Shown here: positions 7,718-14,903 of the stretch, piece by piece
How positions within the stretch are numbered: the stretch's first letter is position 1
Layout: each line of letters begins with the position of its first letter
Assembly (NCBI GenBank): GCA_963665075.1
Contig: OY762063.1
Coordinates: 1,736,001 to 1,800,000 of the forward strand
DNA length: 64,000 nucleotides
Direction of reading: 5' to 3'
DNA from: JAPULR01 sp963665075
Lineage (GTDB): Bacteria > Chloroflexota > Dehalococcoidia > Lucifugimonadales > GCA-2712585
Program-made: the position numbers and the translations under genes
The notes under the pieces: model-generated
Told to the model about the DNA's origin: nothing
Seen by the model: only the letters and a program-made list of their open reading frames with translations
Database searches by the model: none

Positions 7718-8824
7718 ATGGTTGTAACACCGGAATCCGTAGGTATGAATTCCCAGGGTCTGGACAGGGTGAAGGCCCTGTTCAACGAGCAGATTGAACA
7801 GGGGCTGCATCCCGGCGCGGCTATGGCGGTCTATCGACACGGCAAGTTGGCGTTGGACCTCTACGGAGGCATGGCGGACGTGGAGGCTGGCAAGCCTGTG
7901 ACGGAGGACACGCTATTCGTCATATTCTCGTCCACCAAGCCGTTGGCGGCGTTCTGCTGGCACATTCTGTGGGAGCGGGGGCAGCTGGAGATGGGGGACT
8001 GGATTGGGGACCGGTGGCCCGAGTTTCGGGAGGGCGGCAAGGAGGACGTGACGGTGAAGCATATTCTCACCCACACGGGGGGCTTTCCCGACACGCCGCC
8101 GGAGATAACGCCGGACAAGCTGCCGGACTGGGACGCCTGCGTTTCGGCGGTGGCGAAGGCTCCTCTGCGGTTCAGGCCGGGAGAGGCCATCGCCTATCAT
8201 TCGTTGAACTTCGGATGGGTTGTGGGGGAGATGGTGCGTCGGGTGGACGGACGGTCCATCAGCCGATTTCTGCGGGAGGAGGTGACGGAGCCGCTGGGGA
8301 TGAAGGATTTCTACCTGGGGCTGCCGGCGTCGGAGGAGGGGCGTGTGGCGAAGCTGTACGTGTCGGAGAAAATAGATACGCCGGAAGTGGTGGGGGTCTT
8401 CAACCAGCCGGCGATTCATCAGGCAGTCATTCCCGCGGCCAACGGCATCAGCACGGCGCGGGACCTGGCGCGCTTCTACGCGATGCTGGGCATGGCGGGG
8501 GAGTTGGACGGGGTGGAGGTGATTCGCTCCGGGGTAATCAGGTACGTGGCCGCGGTGCAGGAGGAGGGGGAGGACGTGCCGTCAGGCCAGATGGTGAAGC
8601 TGGGGTTGGGGTTCGCCGTGGACGACCCGAGGATGGGGACGCAGAGGTCTTCGGGCAGGTACAACCACAGCATCGGGCATAGCGGGTTCGGGAGCAGCAT
8701 CGGGTGGGTGGACATGGAGGAGCGGCTGGCGGTGGCGATTATCACCAACGGCGTTCGGGGGGAGGAGTCGAACGGGGAGCGGCTGAGGGCGCTTTCGGAG
8801 GCGGTGCGGGACGCCTGCGAATAG
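7718..8824 (+). CDS. Serine hydrolase, class C beta-lactamase/esterase fold
   Basis: 368 residues from ATG 7718, with GAAGGAGG 10 bases upstream. The active-site S-x-x-K is in FSSTKPLAAF (about residue 70), the Y-x-N-type tyrosine is in IAYHSLNFG, and the third motif is HSG in SIGHSGFGSS near the C-terminus. No signal peptide is evident, so it is probably a cytoplasmic EstB-like esterase or peptidase rather than a secreted beta-lactamase. Confidence 0.87.
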   Translation: MVVTPESVGMNSQGLDRVKALFNEQIEQGLHPGAAMAVYRHGKLALDLYGGMADVEAGKPVTEDTLFVIFSSTKPLAAFCWHILWERGQLEMGDWIGDRWPEFREGGKEDVTVKHILTHTGGFPDTPPEITPDKLPDWDACVSAVAKAPLRFRPGEAIAYHSLNFGWVVGEMVRRVDGRSISRFLREEVTEPLGMKDFYLGLPASEEGRVAKLYVSEKIDTPEVVGVFNQPAIHQAVIPAANGISTARDLARFYAMLGMAGELDGVEVIRSGVIRYVAAVQEEGEDVPSGQMVKLGLGFAVDDPRMGTQRSSGRYNHSIGHSGFGSSIGWVDMEERLAVAIITNGVRGEESNGERLRALSEAVRDACE

Positions 8825-8837
8825 GGCGGTAGATCCT

Positions 8838-10013
8838 TTGCGGTCTATTGTCGGCATAGCTGTTTGGGTTCTGCTGGCGGCTTCCACTTTCGGATGCGGC
8901 GGTGGGGGCGATGAGGAGGGGATTCGGGAGTTGGAGGGGAGGGTGGCATCTCTGGAAGAATCGGTTGCGTCGCTATCAAGCAAGGATGCCGAGACGGAGG
9001 GGGAGATTTCGGCTAACCGGGAACGGCTGGATGATTTAGACGGGAGGGTTGAAGGGCTGGAGGAGATTGCCGCCAAAGGCGAGTTTGATTTTCCCGACAA
9101 GGGGGAGTGGTCGGAAAGCAAGGAGAAAGGAAAGTCGGCGCCGGGTGACGGAGCGGTGGAATGGACGGCCAGCGCGTTGGAGGAATCGGGTCTGGAAGTG
9201 CACTACGTGGAGCACGCTGGTCGGGGGGACAGGACGGTTCTCGTCGCGCCTAGGGAGTTCGTCGATGGGGAAACTCCGCTTATCGTTTCGCTTCACGGGT
9301 TTGGGGGGAATTCGTACTTCCAGTCGGCTTTCGTGCCGTTGCACGAGCAGGTGAACAGTCGCGGGTTCGGGCTGCTGCTTCCGAACGGGTCGCCGGACGC
9401 GGAGGGGAGTCAGTTCTGGAATCCGACGGACGAATGCTGCGACGGGGGCAAGTCGGGTCTGGACGACGTGGCTTATCTGACGGAACTGGTGGCGGAGGCG
9501 CGGAAGGTGCGGGACTTCGGGGCGGTGTACTTCTTCGGGTACTCCAACGGGGGTTTCATGGCCCACCACATGGCTTGTAAGGGGCTGCCCGGTCTTCGGG
9601 CGGTGGCGAGTTTGGCGGGGACGAGCTACGTTGAGGAGTCCAGCTGCGACGGGGCGGCTCCGGTGTCGGCGCTGCAAGTGCACGGCACGGAGGATGAGGT
9701 TATTCGTTATGGGGGCGACCGGAGCGAGTCTGAGGTGGAGGGGTCGTTCTACGTGGGGGCGGAGGAGATGGCGGCGCGGTGGGGTCGATTGGCCGGGTGC
9801 GAGTGGCAGGAAGGGGGGCAGCCATACGCGACGTTTGACTTTGACGGGGACGTGTCGGGGGCGGAGACTGAGGCGTATCGCGTCGATTCAGATTCGGGGT
9901 GCGCGGATGGAATCGTCGTTGAGCTTTGGAAGGGGATGGGCAGCAACCACGGCCCGGAGTACGGGGACGCGTTTGTGGACGCGTTGTTGGATTGGCTGCT
10001 GGCGCAGCGGTGA
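8838..10013 (+). CDS. Lipoprotein esterase, PHB depolymerase/LpqC-like
   Basis: 391 residues starting at TTG 8838. A hydrophobic signal ends in a lipobox (ASTFGC), so the protein should be anchored outside the membrane. Residues 28-80 form a coiled coil (LEGRVASLEESVASL and similar). From about 120 there is an alpha/beta hydrolase: SLHGFGGNS oxyanion region, nucleophile elbow GYSNGG, a QVHGTEDEVI segment with the acidic residue, and the GSNHGPE histidine. CWNPTDECC-like cysteines (ECCDGG) fit the secreted depolymerase/feruloyl esterase group. The substrate is unknown. Confidence 0.82.
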   Translation: MRSIVGIAVWVLLAASTFGCGGGGDEEGIRELEGRVASLEESVASLSSKDAETEGEISANRERLDDLDGRVEGLEEIAAKGEFDFPDKGEWSESKEKGKSAPGDGAVEWTASALEESGLEVHYVEHAGRGDRTVLVAPREFVDGETPLIVSLHGFGGNSYFQSAFVPLHEQVNSRGFGLLLPNGSPDAEGSQFWNPTDECCDGGKSGLDDVAYLTELVAEARKVRDFGAVYFFGYSNGGFMAHHMACKGLPGLRAVASLAGTSYVEESSCDGAAPVSALQVHGTEDEVIRYGGDRSESEVEGSFYVGAEEMAARWGRLAGCEWQEGGQPYATFDFDGDVSGAETEAYRVDSDSGCADGIVVELWKGMGSNHGPEYGDAFVDALLDWLLAQR

Positions 10014-10041
10014 TTTCTGCCGTAGCGCCCCTGTGTGTTGA

Positions 10042-10773
10042 GTGACGTTGAAGCTCGCTATCGTCATCCCGGCCTTTAACGAAGAGGGTTATCTTCCATC
10101 TACCCTGGATTCGATATATATTGCCGTGGCGCGACTGCGCGTTCATGTTGACATTGACGTGGACGTTATCGTCGTCGATAACAACAGCCAAGATCGGACT
10201 GCCGCCGTAGCTAGGGGAAAAGGGGCAGGGGTGGTTCGGGAGCCGTTCCAGAGCATTGGACGCGCTCGAAACACAGGAGCGCGCCATGCGGAAGGGGACG
10301 TGCTTGTCTTCATTGACGCGGACGTTATCGTGCCGCCAAATCTGCTTGAAGTGATACACGCGGCGATGAGTGCTCCTAATTGCGTTGGAGGGGCAGTGGA
10401 CGTTGATTACCGACCGCAACGGCGGTCTATGAGATTCTATCTGCGCGCATGGTGGATACTCGCTCGTCTCACGGGGATGGCGCAGGGCGCGACCCAGTTC
10501 TGCCGGCGTTGTGTATTCGAGCAGGTGGGAGGATATGACGAGAAGGCGTGGATTGGGGAGGACGTGGACTTCTACTGGAGTCTCAAGAGGTTCGCCAAGG
10601 CGAATGATGGCACAGTCCGGTTTATAAGAAGTCCGCGCGTTCGAGCTTCCAGCCGACGCTTCGACAAGTGGCCGACGTGGAGGATTCTGATATGGACTAA
10701 CCCCGTATTCATGGCAATGTTCCGTCGATGGAGAAAGGTCTGGAGCGGCTGGTACTCGCGTCCGGTGAGGTAG
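10042..10773 (+). CDS. Family 2 glycosyltransferase
   Basis: 243 residues from GTG 10042. The GT-A fold is clear: LAIVIPAFNEEGYLPSTL at the N-terminus, VIVVDNNSQDRT for nucleotide-sugar binding, FIDADVIVPP as the metal-binding D-x-D, and WIGEDVDFYWSLK as the acceptor-side ED motif. No transmembrane tail is evident, so it is soluble or peripherally bound. The acceptor cannot be predicted from its neighbours. Confidence 0.88.
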   Translation: MTLKLAIVIPAFNEEGYLPSTLDSIYIAVARLRVHVDIDVDVIVVDNNSQDRTAAVARGKGAGVVREPFQSIGRARNTGARHAEGDVLVFIDADVIVPPNLLEVIHAAMSAPNCVGGAVDVDYRPQRRSMRFYLRAWWILARLTGMAQGATQFCRRCVFEQVGGYDEKAWIGEDVDFYWSLKRFAKANDGTVRFIRSPRVRASSRRFDKWPTWRILIWTNPVFMAMFRRWRKVWSGWYSRPVR

Positions 10774-10776
10774 GGG

Positions 10777-11547
10777 TTAGATGTTTGGGGGGAGGGTGCG
10801 GGAGCCGCCGTCGACGATGATGGTTTCGCCGCTGATGTAGGAGGCTTCGTCTGAGGCGAGGAACAGGATGGCGTCGGCGATGTCTTCGGGGCTTCCGAGG
10901 CGCTTCATGGGGTGGGTTTCGGCAATGTTTCGAAGGGCTTCGGCGCTGCCGCTGCTGCCTCTGGCCTGGGGAGTGTCGACGGTGCCGGGAGCGATGCAGT
11001 TGATTCGTATGCCCTTCGCGGTGTACTGGCTGGCGGCGCCTAGGGTGAAGTGGATGACGCCGGCCTTGCTGACGGCGTAGGGGAGGGAGCGGGCGTAGGC
11101 GGAGATGCCTGCCATCGAGGAGATGTTGACGATGGCGCCGCCGCCGCTTTGCTCCATGACGGGGATGGCGGCTTTGCAGCAGAGGAAGAGGCCGCGGAGG
11201 TTGGTGTTCATCATCAAGTCCCAGTCGCGCTCGTCGATTTCAGCAAGAGGGGGCGATAGGAGGAGGACGCCGGCGGCGTTGACGAGGATGTCGAGGCCAC
11301 CGAAGCGGGAGGTCGTTTCGTCCACCATGCGCTGGACCTGGTCGGTCTTGGAAACATCGATGGAGACGGAGGCGGCGTGGGGGGTGATTTGGTGGAGTTC
11401 GGCGAGGGTTTGGGCGGAAAGGGCGGCGTTGCGGTCGGCGATCATTACCTTCGCGCCTTCGCGGGCGAAGCGGAGGGCGGCGGCGCGTCCTATGCCGGAG
11501 GCTCCGCCGGTGATGAGGGCGACTTTGTCTTGGAGTCTACCGGGCAT
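10777..11547 (-). CDS. Short-chain dehydrogenase/reductase (SDR)
   Basis: 256 residues. Classical SDR motifs are in order: TGGASGIGRAAAL for NAD(P), NAAG, the catalytic NISSM serine and YAVSK, and a C-terminal VDGGSRT. It converges on the glycosyltransferase with 3 bases between them. It is about half identical to the SDR at 12.0 kb, sharing the same KAAIPVM, NISS and VDTPQARGS blocks, and the two genes bracket a 78-residue orphan. The substrate is unknown. Confidence 0.92.
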   Translation of the reverse strand: MPGRLQDKVALITGGASGIGRAAALRFAREGAKVMIADRNAALSAQTLAELHQITPHAASVSIDVSKTDQVQRMVDETTSRFGGLDILVNAAGVLLLSPPLAEIDERDWDLMMNTNLRGLFLCCKAAIPVMEQSGGGAIVNISSMAGISAYARSLPYAVSKAGVIHFTLGAASQYTAKGIRINCIAPGTVDTPQARGSSGSAEALRNIAETHPMKRLGSPEDIADAILFLASDEASYISGETIIVDGGSRTLPPNI

Positions 11548-11559
11548 GGTCAGTCCCCC

Positions 11560-11745
11560 CCACTTTCGCGAGGGCAGGGAGAAGATGGATTCCCGCCTTC
11601 GCGGGAATGACGGGGGGAGAGGCGGGAATGACGAAGGGGGTTGCGGGAATGATGGATGGGGATGGGCGAGTCGCTCGACCCTTCGACAAGCTCAGGGTGA
11701 GCGGGGGATGGGCTCCCGCTTTTGCGGGGGCAAGGGTTATGCAAA
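11560..11745. repeat. Dispersed repeats between SDR and orphan gene
   Basis: Holds GGATTCCCGCCTTCGCGGGAATGACGG, a run of degenerate GGGAATGAYGG units, CGACCCTTCGACAAGCTCAGGGTGAGC, the variant GGCTCCCGCTTTTGCGGGGGC, and a TTATGCAAAGATATGC fragment like the end of the MITE-like elements. It may act as leader or spacer of the upstream gene. Confidence 0.75.
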
Positions 11746-11765
11746 GATATGCGAGCATGTAGAGA

Positions 11766-12002
11766 TTAGGTGAGGGACGCTTCGATGAGGGCGTTGAGGC
11801 GGGATTCGACGGCTTCGTAGTCGACGGGTTCGACGGGTACGGGGAGGGCGTCTATCTGTTCCTTGAGGGGGCCTTTGAGGACATCCGCCTCTGCGGGGGA
11901 TAAGTTCCACTGGTCGACGAGGTCGTCGGGGCTCCACTGGGCAATCTGGCGGAACCCGTAGTCCTCGACGGCTCGCTTGGCTATTTCCTTGAGTTTGTCC
12001 AT
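11766..12002 (-). CDS. Hypothetical small protein
   Basis: 78 residues from ATG 12002 (MDKLKEIAKRAVEDYG). It has a basic helical N-terminus, a WSPDDLVDQWNLSPAEADVLKG segment and a proline-rich loop (PVPVEPVDY). It sits between two same-strand SDR genes and is probably co-transcribed with them. No family recognised; a small accessory subunit is possible but only a guess. Confidence 0.5.
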   Translation of the reverse strand: MDKLKEIAKRAVEDYGFRQIAQWSPDDLVDQWNLSPAEADVLKGPLKEQIDALPVPVEPVDYEAVESRLNALIEASLT

Positions 12003-12031
12003 GACAATTCCTTGTTATTGATGTGCGCGGC

Positions 12032-12805
12032 CTATCTCCTGCCGTAGGCGCTCCGGGCGCCGCCGTCGACGACGTAGGTTGCGCCGCTGACGAAGGATGC
12101 TTCGTCGGAGGCGAGGAACAGGATGGCGTTGGCGATTTCTTCGGGGCGGCCTATACGTCCCATCGGATGCTCCTCGGCAGCTTCTTCAAGGGTCTGGGCG
12201 CTCTGGGTGCTGCCGCGGGCCTGGGGGGTGTCCACCGGGCCGGGGACGACGCAGTTGACGCGGATTCCCTGGGGGGTGTACTGGCCGGAGATGACGGAGG
12301 TGAGGTGGATGACGCCGACCTTGCTGATGTTGTAGGGGAGGGAGCGGGTCCAGGCGTCGAGGCCGGCGGAGGAGGAGATGTTGACGATGGCGCCGCCTTC
12401 GTCGTTCTTGAGCATGACCGGGATGGCGGCCTTGCAGGTGAAGAATGTGCCCTTGAGGTTGGTGTCCATGATGAGGTCCCACTGGCGCTCTTCGATGTCC
12501 ACCAGGGGCGGCGTGAGCATGAGGATGGCGGCTAGATTGACCAGGACGTCTACGCGCCCGAACCGTTCGACGGTGGCGTCTACCATGTTCTGTACCTGGT
12601 CCCACTTGGAAACGTCGACGGACACGACGTCGGCGTCGGGGGTTATCTTCTTGACCATAGCGAGGGTTTCGTGGGCGCCGGTCATGTTGCGGTCGGCTAT
12701 CATGACCTTCGCGCCTTCCTTGGCGAACAGGACGGCGGTGGCGCGGCCCATGCCGGTGGCGCCGCCCGCCAGGATTGCAACTTTGCCAGCTAGTCTATCG
12801 CCCAT
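12032..12805 (-). CDS. Short-chain dehydrogenase/reductase (SDR)
   Basis: 257 residues from ATG 12805, chosen because AAGGGG lies 9 bases upstream; an in-frame ATG at 12823 is possible. Motifs: GGATGMGRATAVLF (glycine-rich NAD(P) loop), DVLVNLAAIL in place of the usual NAAG, NISSSAG serine, and YNISK catalytic Tyr/Lys. C-terminal VDGGARSAYGRR. A close paralogue of the SDR at 10.8 kb, with the same operon direction. NAD(P)-dependent oxidoreductase of unknown substrate. Confidence 0.92.
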   Translation of the reverse strand: MGDRLAGKVAILAGGATGMGRATAVLFAKEGAKVMIADRNMTGAHETLAMVKKITPDADVVSVDVSKWDQVQNMVDATVERFGRVDVLVNLAAILMLTPPLVDIEERQWDLIMDTNLKGTFFTCKAAIPVMLKNDEGGAIVNISSSAGLDAWTRSLPYNISKVGVIHLTSVISGQYTPQGIRVNCVVPGPVDTPQARGSTQSAQTLEEAAEEHPMGRIGRPEEIANAILFLASDEASFVSGATYVVDGGARSAYGRR

Positions 12806-12879
12806 CCGATGACACCCCTTCATGCGTAGGTAAGGTAGAGATCTTCGTAGGGTGTCATTATAGGTTGGGGGAAGGGGAG

Positions 12880-13135
12880 TCGCAAGGAGGGGGGAGTCTT
12901 CGCCTCCGTTGCGCTGCACTCAGAATGACACCCAGCGACGAGGGAGAAGGACGAAGATGGATTCCCGCCTGCGCGGGAATGACGGGGCAGTGGGGGTCTT
13001 TGTGGGCTGATGCTCCGCTCGACCCTTCGACAGGCTCAGGGTGAGCGGAGGGGATGGGCTCCCGCTTTCGCGGGAGCAGGAGAGGACGTGCGCTCGACCC
13101 TTCGACAGGCTCAGGGTGAGCGGAAGGGGTAGGGT
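12880..13135. repeat. Repeat-filled intergenic region
   Basis: Between the SDR start and 13177 no gene is seen. The region contains TTCGCCTCCGTTGCGCTGCA (a TTCG..CTCAGAATGACA-type repeat), the hairpin GGATTCCCGCCTGCGCGGGAATGACGG near 12958, its variant GGCTCCCGCTTTCGCGGGAGC near 13055, and two CGACCCTTCGACAGGCTCAGGGTGAGCGG boxes. Confidence 0.75.
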
Positions 13136-13176
13136 TTGTGCTTTACGCTTATGGGCAATGGGGGTAGAATGCTTAA

Positions 13177-13371
13177 ATGGAAGTCCTTGAGAATATCGGC
13201 TGGATACTGCTTTATATCTTCGTGACGACGTTCATCCCCGCGCTGGTGGTTCTGATTGCGAATTTCCTGACGGGGCTGGGGTTTTTGATTCGCGACGTGA
13301 AGTACGACATTGCCAAGGCGCTGAACAAGCGGAAGGAAGCGAAGGAGCAGGGGGATGGCGGGCAGGGGTGA
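13177..13371 (+). CDS. Small membrane protein
   Basis: 64 residues from ATG 13177. A hydrophobic stretch at about 8-37 (IGWILLYIFVTTFIPALVVL, then LANFLTGLGFLI) gives one or two membrane spans, followed by a basic cytoplasmic tail (KALNKRKEAKEQ). Its stop overlaps the start of the HAD gene by 4 bases, so the two are translationally coupled. Function unknown. Confidence 0.6.
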   Translation: MEVLENIGWILLYIFVTTFIPALVVLIANFLTGLGFLIRDVKYDIAKALNKRKEAKEQGDGGQG

Positions 13372-14063
13372 AGGCGTACACGGCGGTGATTTTCGACCTC
13401 TACGGAACGTTGATCGACGAGCTGATGCATCCGGAGTCTAACCGGATTGTGTACGAGCGAACGAAGGACGAGATGGCCGACGCGCTGGGGGTGGACAGGG
13501 CAGGGTTCGCTAAGGGGTGGGCAGATGTCATGCATGAGCGGATGACGGGCGGATTGCCCTCCACGGAAGCGGCGCTATTGCATATTTGCAACGAATTGGG
13601 GGTTGAGGCTGGGGATGACCGGGTGATGGCAGCTGTCGAAATGCGTTTGGAATACACTCGGAATTTCATCATACCTCGTCCCGGTGTGTTGGAGACGCTT
13701 GCCGAATGTAGAGACAGGGGATTCAAGGTCGGGCTGATAAGCAATTGCACTGAGGAGGTGTCGCGGTTGTGGGAATCGACGGCCTTTGCGCCTTTGTTTG
13801 ACGCGGCGATCCTGTCGTTTGAAGTTGGGATGGCGAAGCCGGATCCGCGGATTTATGCGCTGGCGGCGGAAAGGCTGGGGGTGGAGGCCAAGGATTGCCT
13901 GTACGTGGGGGATGGCAGCGACGGGGAGTTGAGCGGGGCGGCGCGGGCGGGGATGACGGCGGTGTTGATGCGGGCGCCGTATGATCAGGCGGACGGGAAT
14001 CGGGAGAGTTGGAATGGTAGGAGGATTTCGAATATACCGGAGGTTTTGGGGTTGGTGGAGTGA
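13368..14063 (+). CDS. HAD-superfamily hydrolase
   Basis: 231 residues from GTG 13368. HAD motifs: FDLYGTLID with the nucleophile Asp and acid Asp/Tyr region, GLISNCT motif II, MAKPDPRIY motif III lysine, and VGDGSDGEL motif IV. The all-helical cap between motifs I and II places it in subfamily IA with phosphoglycolate phosphatase-like enzymes. Probable phosphatase of a small metabolite. Coupled to the upstream small membrane protein. Confidence 0.88.
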   Translation: MKAYTAVIFDLYGTLIDELMHPESNRIVYERTKDEMADALGVDRAGFAKGWADVMHERMTGGLPSTEAALLHICNELGVEAGDDRVMAAVEMRLEYTRNFIIPRPGVLETLAECRDRGFKVGLISNCTEEVSRLWESTAFAPLFDAAILSFEVGMAKPDPRIYALAAERLGVEAKDCLYVGDGSDGELSGAARAGMTAVLMRAPYDQADGNRESWNGRRISNIPEVLGLVE

Positions 14064-14138
14064 GGGGAGTTCACCCCCATCTCAATCTTCCCCCATCAAG
14101 GGGGAAGAGGTAAGAAGAGAAGGTGGATTCCCGCCTGC

Positions 14139-14277
14139 GCGGGAATGACGGAGAGGGTGGCGGGAATGACGGAAAGGGAAGCGGGAAAGACGGAAAGGGT
14201 GGCGGGAATGACGGAGAGGGTGGCGGGAATGATGGAAGGGGAAGCGGGAAAGACGGAAAGGGTGGCGGGAATGATGG
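14139..14277 (+). repeat. 21-bp minisatellite derived from the hairpin repeat
   Basis: About 6.6 copies of GCGGGAATGACGGARAGGGWR with an exact 21-bp register (units start 14139, 14160, 14181, 14202 and so on). The first unit is the right arm of a normal TTCCCGCCTGCGCGGGAATGACGG repeat, so the array grew by tandem expansion of that arm. It separates the convergent HAD and GNAT genes. Confidence 0.85.
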
Positions 14278-14300
14278 GTGGGTTTGGGATTTGGTGGGGA

Positions 14301-14903
14301 TTAGGGGGTTATGGTTTCGGCGGCGGATTTGAGGGTGGATGTCCAGTTGGGGTTGTTCAAGAGAAATTGGAGGGGTTTGGGGGGAGGCGGGTTGGGGACG
14401 TGGGGTTGGAGGGTGAGACGCCAGAAGCCGACGTCGTGCCATTGGCCCAGCTTGTAGCCGACGGAGAGGAAGGTTCCGACGGGTTTGAAGCCCATGCGCT
14501 CGTGGAGGTTGACGCTGGCGGGGTTGGGCAGGGAGATGCCGGCGTAGGCGTTGAAGCAGCCGAGGATGCGGAGTCCTTCCAGGAGGGAGGTGTAGAGGGT
14601 CGTGGCGACGCGGCGGCCTCTGAAGTCTTCGTCCACGTATACGGAGACTTCGACGGACCAGCGGTAGCCTGCTCTGGTTCGGAAGGGGGTGGCGTAGGCG
14701 TAGCCGGCGATGCGGTTGTCGTGCTCGCATACGAGCCAGGGGAGGCGTTGGAGGGTATCTTTGATTCTATGGCGGAAGGCTTCTTCGGTGGGAGGATCGG
14801 TTTCGAAGGATATGGCGGTGTTTCGGACGACGGGGGCGTAGATGTGGAGCATCTGCGGGGCGTCGTCCGGGTGGGCGAGGCGGATTATGAAGGGGGGTGG
14901 GAT
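14301..14903 (-). CDS. GNAT acetyltransferase, phosphinothricin acetyltransferase-like, probable AUC start
   Basis: Homology-like sequence begins before the first ATG (14852). Upstream in frame the codons read PPFIIRLAHPDDAPQ, the expected first strand of a Bar/Pat-type acetyltransferase, and continue up to a TGA just 5' of an ATC codon at 14903-14901. A GGAGG lies 6 bases before this ATC, and no ATG, GTG, TTG or CTG occurs between. The core has APVVRNTAISFE, VYVDEDFRGRRVATTLY (acetyl-CoA loop R-G-x-x-x) and LHERMGFKPVG. With this start it has 200 residues. It would N-acetylate a small amine. The start overlaps the end of the queG frame by 19 bases. Confidence 0.82.
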   Translation of the reverse strand: MPPPFIIRLAHPDDAPQMLHIYAPVVRNTAISFETDPPTEEAFRHRIKDTLQRLPWLVCEHDNRIAGYAYATPFRTRAGYRWSVEVSVYVDEDFRGRRVATTLYTSLLEGLRILGCFNAYAGISLPNPASVNLHERMGFKPVGTFLSVGYKLGQWHDVGFWRLTLQPHVPNPPPPKPLQFLLNNPNWTSTLKSAAETITP

